Shown piece by piece: positions 50,909 through 59,073 of a stretch of DNA of 64,000 bases; the stretch's first letter is position 1; each line of letters begins with the position of its first letter. Source of the DNA: an uncultured Saprospiraceae bacterium (lineage in GTDB: Bacteria > Bacteroidota > Bacteroidia > Chitinophagales > Saprospiraceae); contig CALEYL010000011.1 of assembly GCA_937926205.1 (NCBI GenBank), positions 336,465-400,464 of the forward strand, in the 5' to 3' direction. A model generated the notes under the pieces. That model ran no database searches. It saw nothing but the letters and a program-made list of their open reading frames with translations, and was not told the origin of the DNA. A program made the translations under genes and the position numbers.

Positions 50909-52445
50909 GTCCGAATTTAAAAAATTATTAAGTGAAACCGAAAAAAGATTTCAGTTAATACGAAAAGATTTGATAAATTCTTCTACAAAAGATGATGATT
51001 TCCTATCAGAAGCATTTATAAGAAATAAGTATATAAAAAGCATAAAAAATTCCTTGATTTTATACGGAAGTCTACTAACGCACAAATATGTTGGGTTTAA
51101 CGGCAAGTCAATTATTGATTTAAATAAGGTAACAATAGTATTAGATGAAAAAAATTTAACTCCACATGCAGAAGTGATAGGAATTAACAGAAAAAAAAAT
51201 CAATTATTTATTGAAATTTCAATAGGTTTTTTTATTATATTGGATATATTTCTTGGAGCTGATGTACCTTGCCTTAATGAGTTTTTTCCAGACGAAAAAA
51301 TTAAACATCCCGACTTTTATTCCCTGTCTTCTACTTATTTTAAAAACATTATAGACAAAAACTTTCCAAATGGGATTTCTGACTTGGTCAAAAAAAGAAT
51401 CTCTAATCATATTTTTAATTCTGAAGAATATGTACAGTCTTTAATTAATTATCGCTCCGTAATGACGATTTTATGGGTAGTTACACATGAATATGGTCAT
51501 CATGTTTGTGGACATGAAACTTATTATAAGAGTCGCATTACAAACAATATGCTTCAATCATTAGGGATAGGTGAAAATGAATTAGAAGATTTCTTAAGTC
51601 CAAAGAAGAGAAACTACGGGCATTATCTAAGGAGATGGGGCGCTGAGTTAATGGTTGATAGCTATGCTACATTTAGATTAATTTGGTTTGGAAGCCAGGA
51701 AATAGCAAATGGAAATTGGAAATTAACAAGCACTGAATTTAAAAACTTAATTTGTGCAGCTTCGACACTTCCAAGTATTTATGCTTTGATACGAGAAAAG
51801 AATGTTGACACGAAAACAGCTAAAGAAATACTCTTTGCTAATTACCCGCCCAATATTACAAGAGTTTTTAACATTGTTGCTTCAATTAATTATTCTCTTT
51901 TCTTCTTCCACAATAAAGCCCATGCAGAGGCAAAAAATTCTATTGAGGCTGAATTTTATTCAAACAGAATAACATTAGGGTATCAACTCTTAGAGTTTTT
52001 TGAAAGCACTATCAATAGCATAAATGACTTTGGTGTAATTTTCAAATTTCAGAAATCAAACAGTTACAAAGCACATTTCTTAGGAAGCCTACAAGCCTCT
52101 CGAGAGGGCTTAGTGACATCATTGATGTATGGATTGGGAAGTTATATATCTTTGGATTTTTCAACTAATTTAGGACTATGGATGCAAACAATGAAGCAAT
52201 TATCTGTGAATTATAATTCGGACTTTGCGTTGTTTTTGAACAAGCGCCTTTTTGATTCAAGTATTAAGGATGACTCTCTTCATGACGGAATTAATGACCC
52301 TGCATATTATGTGATTAACAATTGGATGTCTAACATATATAGTTGTCACATATACAGTTCTGAAGATGAAGTAACGAAGAAAATGGATGAATATTTAGAA
52401 GCAGGAATTTATTTCATGCAAAATATTAAAAATCATTATTATTGA
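50895..52445 (+). CDS. Putative zinc metallopeptidase with HExxH motif
   Basis: The product of 516 residues contains HEYGHH (H198-E199...H202) in WVVTHEYGHHVCGHETYY. About 50 residues later comes RWGAELMVDSYATFRL, whose Glu and Asp could be the third zinc ligand. This fits a gluzincin-like soluble metallopeptidase. No signal peptide is present, so it would act in the cytosol. Anti-phage peptidases such as Lit (U49) have a comparable HExxH layout, but the rest of the sequence is not recognisable to me. It is AT-rich, coupled to the small upstream gene and followed by an attC-like site. Confidence 0.65.
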   Translation: MKKDESEFKKLLSETEKRFQLIRKDLINSSTKDDDFLSEAFIRNKYIKSIKNSLILYGSLLTHKYVGFNGKSIIDLNKVTIVLDEKNLTPHAEVIGINRKKNQLFIEISIGFFIILDIFLGADVPCLNEFFPDEKIKHPDFYSLSSTYFKNIIDKNFPNGISDLVKKRISNHIFNSEEYVQSLINYRSVMTILWVVTHEYGHHVCGHETYYKSRITNNMLQSLGIGENELEDFLSPKKRNYGHYLRRWGAELMVDSYATFRLIWFGSQEIANGNWKLTSTEFKNLICAASTLPSIYALIREKNVDTKTAKEILFANYPPNITRVFNIVASINYSLFFFHNKAHAEAKNSIEAEFYSNRITLGYQLLEFFESTINSINDFGVIFKFQKSNSYKAHFLGSLQASREGLVTSLMYGLGSYISLDFSTNLGLWMQTMKQLSVNYNSDFALFLNKRLFDSSIKDDSLHDGINDPAYYVINNWMSNIYSCHIYSSEDEVTKKMDEYLEAGIYFMQNIKNHYY

Positions 52446-52477
52446 AAGCTATGTTGAAACCGTCTTAAAAATCTTGC

Positions 52478-52543
52478 CACCAACACAGCATAAAACGGCA
52501 AGTCAGCCTATCCGGCTGCCCTGCGTTTATGCCCACGTTAGCC
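52478..52543 (+). repeat. attC-like inverted repeat 1
   Basis: Outer bases CCAACACAGCATAAAACGG and TGCGTTTATGCCCACGTTAG pair imperfectly. An inner stem CAGCC/GGCTG lies between. The order AAC...GTTA with two nested stems resembles integron attC sites. It directly follows the HExxH gene. Confidence 0.5.
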
Positions 52544-52583
52544 ACAAATAAAAAAAAGTAACAAAACGAAAATTATTGAATAA

Positions 52584-53219
52584 ATGAGAACAGCAACAAT
52601 ATTATTTGTTACACTTTCAATCCTCTATTTAATCGGAGGAGGAGTCTCAGCATTTATAGGCAAATTAGATACTCAATTTTATTATAATTCATTTGCAATC
52701 ATTGCGGGACTTGCATCAATTTTAGGCTTAATTGCTTTTGTTATTCCTAAATTAAGTAAAAAAGATATTGAAGAAGTAGGAATCGAATACTTTAAAAATG
52801 TTGTGGAGGCTTCTGATGAATTAAAAAAGCGTGAGACGGAATTAATAAGTAAGGAAAAAGCACTTTCCTCAAAAGAAAGAGAACTTAAAGAGTTGGAAAT
52901 AAAAAAGCAGGAAATGGAATTGCTCGTTAAAAAGGCAAGTATGAATCTGTTTTTAAAAGACCAATTTGAAAGAAAAACAAATAGGGTAAAGGAAATTATT
53001 GACGAAAATAATGAATTAAAAAAATCAGTCGAGGAATTGGCTAAGTTACAAACTCGATTGATTGCATTGGATGAAGAAATAGCTTCTGACCCCAATGTAG
53101 ATATTCTAAATGAAATAATTACGAAACAATCTCAGAAGGAACCAGAAGTCAAATATGTAAGCATAGTTGAGATTTTTGCCGAACAAATAGCAAAAACTAT
53201 TAAAATGCTAATAAGATAG
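52584..53219 (+). CDS. Two-TM protein with long coiled coil
   Basis: The 211-residue protein has two N-terminal TM segments (about 4-24 TILFVTLSILYLIGGGVSAF and 33-53 NSFAIIAGLASILGLIAFVI). A long charged helix follows (70-180, ELKKRETELISKEKALSSKE onward) that should form a coiled coil in the cytosol. The family is not recognised. It is AT-rich like its neighbours and lies between two attC-like sites as a single-gene unit. Its own start is ATG at 52584, 40 bp after site 1. Confidence 0.65.
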   Translation: MRTATILFVTLSILYLIGGGVSAFIGKLDTQFYYNSFAIIAGLASILGLIAFVIPKLSKKDIEEVGIEYFKNVVEASDELKKRETELISKEKALSSKERELKELEIKKQEMELLVKKASMNLFLKDQFERKTNRVKEIIDENNELKKSVEELAKLQTRLIALDEEIASDPNVDILNEIITKQSQKEPEVKYVSIVEIFAEQIAKTIKMLIR

Positions 53220-53230
53220 CAAAAACCTGT

Positions 53231-53299
53231 AGCTAACAATTTGTATGGCATTCTTTTTGAGCAAAAGCTCGCAACGCCGCATACACGAGACCGTTACCA
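53231..53299 (+). repeat. attC-like inverted repeat 2
   Basis: Left arm CTAACAATTTGTATGGC and right arm GCCGCATACACGAGACCGTT pair through TGTAT/ATACA and GGC/GCC. A central hairpin GAGCAAAAGCTC completes the site. The right arm CACGAGACCGTT is close to CACAAGACCGTT of site 3. Confidence 0.55.
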
Positions 53300-53317
53300 T
53301 CTATTAAAAAAAAAACG

Positions 53318-54721
53318 ATGCCAAGTAAACCCGAGTTCAAAAAAGTAAAAATTCGTCAAATTGGACCGTTATGGAAACTGGAGGGAGATTTCATATTTTA
53401 TCCTACTCGGTCGTATCCCTTAACTGGTTTTGCAGTAAAAGAATATGCAGGAACAGAAAGCTATTTTCAATCTATTCGAGATGGAGTTGATAAATGGTGG
53501 AATTCATTTCCAGATTGTTGCGACTCTCATCGAAGATTTAATTCAATAGAGAACTTTGATAAAAACAAGTATGATTTCGTAAAAGACCAAATATATAATA
53601 GTGTAAGATATTTTATCCATTGTATGGAAATCAATATTGACAAAGAAGACTGGTTTGAAAGAATAACTCAATATTATGACTATTTAAGTAATAATTTAGG
53701 TAACCCAGGTTGGGGGAGCCATCTTTTTGATGATGCTGTCACTATTTTCATTGAATGGGCAAAATTTGATAATTGTGATTTTAATGATGATATGAAATTA
53801 GCTTTATTGGAACATATTTCTCCTGGACATAAAGAAATCGAAAATAGGAAAAAAAATAATGGGGATATTGGAGAGTTGTATGAAGTATTCCAAGTTTGGT
53901 TGAACTCAATGCCAAGTATTGGTGAAATATCAACTATTAAAGAAAGGTTAACTGGAAAAGTTCCAATGAATTTGTTCCTTTCAAATATCAAGGTGAATAG
54001 GTATACAGGAATTGCTGTTTCAAATGTAAAATCTACAACCCAGTTAATCATTGACCTCGCAAATTACAGCAAGTCATTACTCTTGGCAGTAGAAAACAGT
54101 ATCAAAGAAAAGTTTTTAGAAGATAATAAAACTGTATTTAGTCTAATCAATGAAAAGCGTCGAATAAGACAAGAGAAAATTTTTTCGGAATCAAATTCAC
54201 CTGCAAATAAATTAGTCTCAGAATGGTTAAACATGTGGATAGATTATTTCATGGAAATGAAAGCAGCAGGCACAAATGGAAAGCTATCTGAGTTTATAAG
54301 AGATACAAATACATTTATGCATGAATACATAAAGGTTTTTGACTTTCTTGATTCGAATATTGCAGAATTGAGAAAAAATATTTCAATCCTGATAGAAGGA
54401 GTTGAGAATCAGGTTTCGAGTAAAGTAAAAGAAATTTCCGAAAGTATTATTTCTTCGATTGAATCAAAAAATCTATCAGAAGATGAGTTGAATCAATTAG
54501 CTCAAAGTATCTCTGAACGAATAGAATTGTCAAAAAATCAGAATGTAAAAGAGGTAGTATCGTCAATGAAGAAATCTCAATTTGGCATTAAACACAAATT
54601 AAAACTAAGCATTCCTTTATTCTTATTCACGAGATACGAAGGAGAGATTGAAATTAGTGAAACTGATAGAATGCCAAAGAATCTTAAGGAATTAAAAGAA
54701 CTGTTTATTGAAAAAGAATGA
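53318..54721 (+). CDS. Unknown protein of an AT-rich cassette-like unit
   Basis: The 467-residue protein is not recognised. The N-terminal part is Trp/Tyr rich (GVDKWWNSFPDCCDSHRRFN). The middle is mixed alpha/beta. A helical section near 330-410 (SILIEGVENQVSSKVKEISE onward) and a short basic C-terminus follow. There is no signal peptide, TM segment or known catalytic motif. It forms the third unit of the cluster, between attC-like sites 2 and 3. AT-rich composition and isolation suggest horizontal gain. Confidence 0.65.
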   Translation: MPSKPEFKKVKIRQIGPLWKLEGDFIFYPTRSYPLTGFAVKEYAGTESYFQSIRDGVDKWWNSFPDCCDSHRRFNSIENFDKNKYDFVKDQIYNSVRYFIHCMEINIDKEDWFERITQYYDYLSNNLGNPGWGSHLFDDAVTIFIEWAKFDNCDFNDDMKLALLEHISPGHKEIENRKKNNGDIGELYEVFQVWLNSMPSIGEISTIKERLTGKVPMNLFLSNIKVNRYTGIAVSNVKSTTQLIIDLANYSKSLLLAVENSIKEKFLEDNKTVFSLINEKRRIRQEKIFSESNSPANKLVSEWLNMWIDYFMEMKAAGTNGKLSEFIRDTNTFMHEYIKVFDFLDSNIAELRKNISILIEGVENQVSSKVKEISESIISSIESKNLSEDELNQLAQSISERIELSKNQNVKEVVSSMKKSQFGIKHKLKLSIPLFLFTRYEGEIEISETDRMPKNLKELKELFIEKE

Positions 54722-54729
54722 AAATGTGT

Positions 54730-54797
54730 GATAACAATGTATTTTCTGTCAACCGCCCCTATGCGGGGCTACTGACGTTTGCACAAGACCGTTCGCA
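54730..54797 (+). repeat. attC-like inverted repeat 3
   Basis: Left arm ATAACAATGTATTTTCTGTC and right arm TGACGTTTGCACAAGACCGT enclose a perfect GCCCC/GGGGC stem (CCGCCCCTATGCGGGGC). It starts 9 bp after the stop of the previous gene. Confidence 0.5.
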
Positions 54798-54981
54798 GTA
54801 ATCGCCCACCCCGCAATTACACTGCAACTTCCATAAAGAGCGATTTTCGCACCATTCTACGTCTAATTTGTTAGATTTGTGTCGTTCAAGCCGCGCCTGC
54901 AAGTACAAAAAGAGGTGTATGCGATTGTCCTCGAGTCCTCAATCCATGAAAACCCTTTAATTACCTGTACAAATAATAAAA

Positions 54982-56676
54982 ATGAAACCCAATAAAACGA
55001 TTCTTGTACTCATTTTCATAATATTTCAGCAATTGACTTACGCTCAGGTTGATGTAATTTACAATGATTTGGTTTGGTCAGACGAATTTGATACTGATGG
55101 AGCCATCAATAGCATCAATTGGCATCATCAAACGCAATTGCCAGATGGTGGAAGTTGGTATAACGGTGAAGTGCAACATTATACCAATCAACTTTCAAAT
55201 TCTTTTGTAGAAAATGGTGTTTTGAAAATAGTGGCAATAGCCCAACCCTTTACGGATCAAGGAGTAACGAAACAGTATACCTCGGCGCGATTAAATTCCA
55301 AGTTCGCATTTACTTATGGCAGAGTGGATATACGTGCCAAAGTACCTACCAATCAGGGGACCTGGCCGGCTTTATGGCTCCTCGGTAAAAATATCATAGA
55401 ACCTGGTGCTTACTTTTCAGCAACGCACGGCACAACTTCATGGCCGGCGTGTGGGGAAATTGATATAATGGAACACGGCCTTACGCCATCACAGCCAGTA
55501 GAATATATTCAAAGTGCAATCCATACGCCTTCATCTTTTGGGAGTACCGTTAATTATGGTGGAACAATTGCTAATAATTTAGGAACAGATTTTCATGTTT
55601 ATTCCATGAATTGGTCGCCCAATCAGATTACCTTTTTATTAGATGGTGTAGCGTTTTACACCTATAATCCTGCGGTAAAAAATGCTGCTACATGGCCATT
55701 TATTGGTGCTCAATATTTGCTTTTAAATATTGCCATGGGGGGCATTGCAGGAAATATACCAGGTAATTTTACCCAGGCAACTATGGAAATTGACTATGTG
55801 CGCGTGTATCAAAACACAACACCAGATACACAGGCTCCTTTCAATTTTACAGCAACACTTGGTACTGTTACCAATTCCACGGTTCAACTTTTGGTAAATG
55901 CTCAGGACAATTCCGGAAGTGTTAACTACAATGTAGCTTATGGCACTCAAAACGTGCAAGTTGCTGGATTATCAGGCATGCAAAAATCGATTGTAATTCC
56001 CAATCTTTCTCCTAATACTTCCTATACTTTTAGCATTACAGCTTCAGATGCTTCAGGAAATATGGCTGTAAACAATCCTATTGTGATCAATGCGACAACT
56101 CCTGAGTTGTTGGGTTGTTCCGGAACATCAAATTTGGCTCAACAAGGCAGTTTTACAACAGGTTATCATTATGGTTTTGAGACCTTGGGCAATGATGTGA
56201 AAATTACCTTTACGTTGCTGGATACGGATAGAGTAGGTGTTGTTGCTTATCTTTGGAGACAAACACCGTTTGCAGAATATCCAATGACTGCATTAGGTAA
56301 CAACACATTTACTTATACAATTACCGGGCAAACAACGGGTGCCAACATCAGCTATGGCGTAAAATTTGCTTATTCAGGGGGTTTGTCTGTAACCAATTAT
56401 TATACCTATGAAGTAGGAAATAATTGTATTGTTGGGTTAGAAAATATTACCCCAGACCCCGACTTTTATTTTCAGAATCCATCAAAAGGAATTTTAGAAA
56501 TTCAATCTCAAAATAGTTTCCATAAAGTTGAAATTTATGATATCAATGGACGCTTGGTATTGGAAACGAAACAGGTAAATAGGCCCATTTCTCTGCAGCA
56601 TCTATCCAAAGGCATTTATTTTATAAGGGTTTATTTTAAAGGCAGAACCCAAACAAAAAAACTGATTGTAGCATAA
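54982..56676 (+). CDS. GH16 beta-glucanase with fibronectin-like domain and T9SS sorting domain
   Basis: The 564-residue secreted enzyme has a signal peptide (MKPNKTILVLIFIIFQQLTY). A GH16 domain (about 30-275) carries WSDEFDTDGAIN, GRVDIRAKVPTNQGTWPALW and the catalytic GEIDIMEH with E159, D161 and E164. A fibronectin III-like region follows (about 285-375), then a beta domain. The final 70 residues (PSKGILEIQSQNSFHKVEIY, YDINGRLVLETK, LSKGIYFIRVYF) are a type IX C-terminal signal. It should hydrolyse beta-1,3/1,4-glucans such as laminarin outside the cell. It is likely exported through the type IX system whose plug is at 40.2 kb. Confidence 0.93.
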   Translation: MKPNKTILVLIFIIFQQLTYAQVDVIYNDLVWSDEFDTDGAINSINWHHQTQLPDGGSWYNGEVQHYTNQLSNSFVENGVLKIVAIAQPFTDQGVTKQYTSARLNSKFAFTYGRVDIRAKVPTNQGTWPALWLLGKNIIEPGAYFSATHGTTSWPACGEIDIMEHGLTPSQPVEYIQSAIHTPSSFGSTVNYGGTIANNLGTDFHVYSMNWSPNQITFLLDGVAFYTYNPAVKNAATWPFIGAQYLLLNIAMGGIAGNIPGNFTQATMEIDYVRVYQNTTPDTQAPFNFTATLGTVTNSTVQLLVNAQDNSGSVNYNVAYGTQNVQVAGLSGMQKSIVIPNLSPNTSYTFSITASDASGNMAVNNPIVINATTPELLGCSGTSNLAQQGSFTTGYHYGFETLGNDVKITFTLLDTDRVGVVAYLWRQTPFAEYPMTALGNNTFTYTITGQTTGANISYGVKFAYSGGLSVTNYYTYEVGNNCIVGLENITPDPDFYFQNPSKGILEIQSQNSFHKVEIYDINGRLVLETKQVNRPISLQHLSKGIYFIRVYFKGRTQTKKLIVA

Positions 56677-56686
56677 ATAAAGATAA

Positions 56687-56854
56687 TTTTTTGTTGCGGT
56701 AGGCTATTTTTATGTTTACGATGTTGACAAATACAATAAAGCGATCGCTCAGAACAGAGATGCCCTTGTCAGCAACATTAAAAACTATACCAATATTCAG
56801 CCCGTTATACGGATAAATGAAATTAAACAGGTGAAGTATAATGACAAAAAATAA
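56687..56854 (+). pseudogene. Gene remnant without a start codon
   Basis: An open frame from just after a TAA at 56684-56686 encodes FFVAVGYFYVYDVDKYNKAI and continues through LVSNIKNYTNIQPVIRINEI to a TAA at 56852. It has a credible protein-like composition but no ATG and no upstream continuation, so it looks like the 3' end of a truncated gene left between the glucanase and the TPR-Arr gene. Confidence 0.45.
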
Positions 56855-56920
56855 AGGGGGTAGACTCATGGAAGCACTTGGAAGGCCCTTTTAATAACAA
56901 ATGCAAAAAACACCTGAAAA

Positions 56921-57664
56921 ATGGAATTCTCTCCCTTCAACAATGTCGTGAAACGCTGCCTGCAAGGTATGGCCATGGAAGAACAGGGCAAACCGGAAGA
57001 GGCGCTCCAGCTATTTCTGCAAGGCTGGAACGAAGCGACAGTCGACTTTGAGAAATTTCTTACAGCGCATTACATAGCCCGGCATCAAAAAACGGCTTCC
57101 GACAGGTTAACATGGCTCGAAACGGCTTTGCAGTATGCCTTAAAAATGAATGACGACACCGTACAGAGCGCCTTCCCTGCGCTGTATGCAAATATTGCCA
57201 AATGTTATGATGACCTGGGCGATCCGGATAACGCAAAAAAGAACCGCGAATCAGGAGCCTTGTTTAAGGGAAATCCTGCTGACAAAGGGCCTTTTTATCA
57301 TGGGACAAAAGCAGATTTGCAGGTTGGCGATTTGCTGACAGCAGGGGGCAATTCCAATTACAAGTCTGAAATAAAAATGAATCATATTTATTTCACCGCC
57401 CTGGTTAATGGCGCCGGACTTGCTGCGGCATTGGCCAAAGGCGATGGACGCGAACGGGTGTATGTCGTTGAACCAACGGGGCTTTTTGAGCATGACCCGA
57501 ATTTGACGGATAAAAAATTCCCGGGTAATCCGTCCCGTTCCTATCGTTCAGAAGCGCCGTTAAAAATTGTGGGAGAAGCAACAGACTGGGTTAGGCCATC
57601 ACCAGAGGAAATTCAAAGATTTCGGGAAAAACTGGAGAGCAGTAAAGGCGAAATAATAAACTAG
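56921..57664 (+). CDS. TPR-Arr fusion, rifamycin ADP-ribosyltransferase domain
   Basis: Residues 1-120 of this 247-residue protein are helical repeats (GMAMEEQGKPEEALQLFLQG, YANIAKCYDDLGDPDNAKKN). Residues 122-240 match Arr, which inactivates rifampicin by ADP-ribosylation: FYHGTKADLQVGDLLTAGG with H127, NHIYFTALVNGAGLAAALAK, YVVEPTGLFEHDPNLTDKKF, PGNPSRSYRSEAPL and VGEATDWV. Stand-alone Arr is about 140 residues, so the N-terminal TPR part is an addition. It may give a different target or partner. No signal peptide is present. Resistance activity is likely but untested. Confidence 0.88.
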   Translation: MEFSPFNNVVKRCLQGMAMEEQGKPEEALQLFLQGWNEATVDFEKFLTAHYIARHQKTASDRLTWLETALQYALKMNDDTVQSAFPALYANIAKCYDDLGDPDNAKKNRESGALFKGNPADKGPFYHGTKADLQVGDLLTAGGNSNYKSEIKMNHIYFTALVNGAGLAAALAKGDGRERVYVVEPTGLFEHDPNLTDKKFPGNPSRSYRSEAPLKIVGEATDWVRPSPEEIQRFREKLESSKGEIIN

Positions 57665-57690
57665 TGCTGTTCTAATTAAAAAGAAACAAA

Positions 57691-58770
57691 ATGAATAAAA
57701 TAATATTGATACTTTGCTCTTTCTTAAGTGTTTATCCTGAATTGACTTCCCAAACCTGCGTTCAAATTTGGGATAATATTAAAATGCCTATGGATTCTGA
57801 GAAGCAATTAGAATTGCTAAATGAATACATAGGTTATGGTTGTAAAGACAGTATTGCCGAGGCGTTGTTTCTAAGAGGAAAAATTTACTACGATTCAGAC
57901 CAGTTGAATCTTGCGAGCAGAGACTTTTTAGAAGCTGTTCAGATTGATCCTAATATACCGGAGCTTTGGTATCATATGGCATTGTTGGTATATTTAGCAG
58001 ACAATTCAGCCTCTTCAGGGCTTGGATTTATCAATAACGCAATTAGTCAAGACCCTCAGAATTATCATTATTTCATGCTAAAAGGGGATATACAAGTTGC
58101 AAGACGCGAATTGAATGAAGGGCTTAACAGTTACGAAAGAAGTCTTGAATTGTTGAAAAACAATAAAGGAAATGATAAAAATGCATTGGCTCTAACCTAC
58201 AATGCAATAGGCGGTACGCTGATTGAATTGTCGCAAACAGTGCACAATGAGGATGAAAAAACAAAATTAATTTTGACGGCAATAGAAAATTTGCAAGAAG
58301 CGACTAAGATCGACTCTCTTTTTGATGCCGCCTATTTTTTATTAGGAAACGCTTATTTTTATCAAAAAAACTACTTGGAAAGCGTTTACAATTTTGAAAA
58401 ATGTGTTTTCATAAATCCAAATCGCCCCTCTCTTATTACTAATTTAGCGATTGTATATCGCGAGACGGGTAAATACTTTGGCGAACAAAAGTCGGATTTA
58501 CCCAAAGCCCTGGAATTTTTAGAGAAATCCTACCAGTTAAATCAGAAGGACGCAGAAACACTCAGGCTGCTTGGGGTGGCACATGGCATAAATGGAGAAA
58601 ATGAAGTTGCATTAAACTGGTTTCTGAAAGCTTCTGAAATTGCACCTGATAACGCATTTATCTGGTGGAACCTGGGAACGGCTTATGGCATACTTGGAAA
58701 AAAGAAAGAGATGAAAAAATGCCGGAAAACGGCCTTGAGTATTGACCCTGATATTGAGAAAAAGATGTAA
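57691..58770 (+). CDS. Exported TPR protein
   Basis: The 359-residue protein has a signal peptide (MNKIILILCSFLSVYPELTS) and about eight TPR units, for example ASRDFLEAVQIDPNIPELWY, YFLLGNAYFYQKNYLESVYN and ETLRLLGVAHGINGENEVAL. TPR domains bind proteins; no partner can be named. The gene follows TPR-Arr by 26 bp on the same strand. Confidence 0.8.
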   Translation: MNKIILILCSFLSVYPELTSQTCVQIWDNIKMPMDSEKQLELLNEYIGYGCKDSIAEALFLRGKIYYDSDQLNLASRDFLEAVQIDPNIPELWYHMALLVYLADNSASSGLGFINNAISQDPQNYHYFMLKGDIQVARRELNEGLNSYERSLELLKNNKGNDKNALALTYNAIGGTLIELSQTVHNEDEKTKLILTAIENLQEATKIDSLFDAAYFLLGNAYFYQKNYLESVYNFEKCVFINPNRPSLITNLAIVYRETGKYFGEQKSDLPKALEFLEKSYQLNQKDAETLRLLGVAHGINGENEVALNWFLKASEIAPDNAFIWWNLGTAYGILGKKKEMKKCRKTALSIDPDIEKKM

Positions 58771-59073
58771 TATGCACAATCAATATGTGTTAACTTGCAC
58801 TGGTTCAAAAGCCTAGAAAAATTCAGCAAAATTATCTGGGCCTGGTTGGTTGTTTTCCATGCGAAGGGCCAGGGGAGAATTTATTTCGGTCAATTCGTTT
58901 GGGACATAAAGACGACAATCAAGATCTCTGCTATAAACCGATTGGCTTAATACGGGAAAGGCACACCTATGGACAACGAACGATACAAAAAGCAACACTC
59001 GGTGACACAGCGCTCAAGCCTTAAGTGCTCTTAGCGACTAACAGGAATATTTTAAAGGCAAAATCCACTTGCA
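58771..59073. other. Intergenic region before the cyclase gene
   Basis: About 300 bp without a supported gene. A minus-strand frame at 58813-58998 has no protein-like features. Confidence 0.4.
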
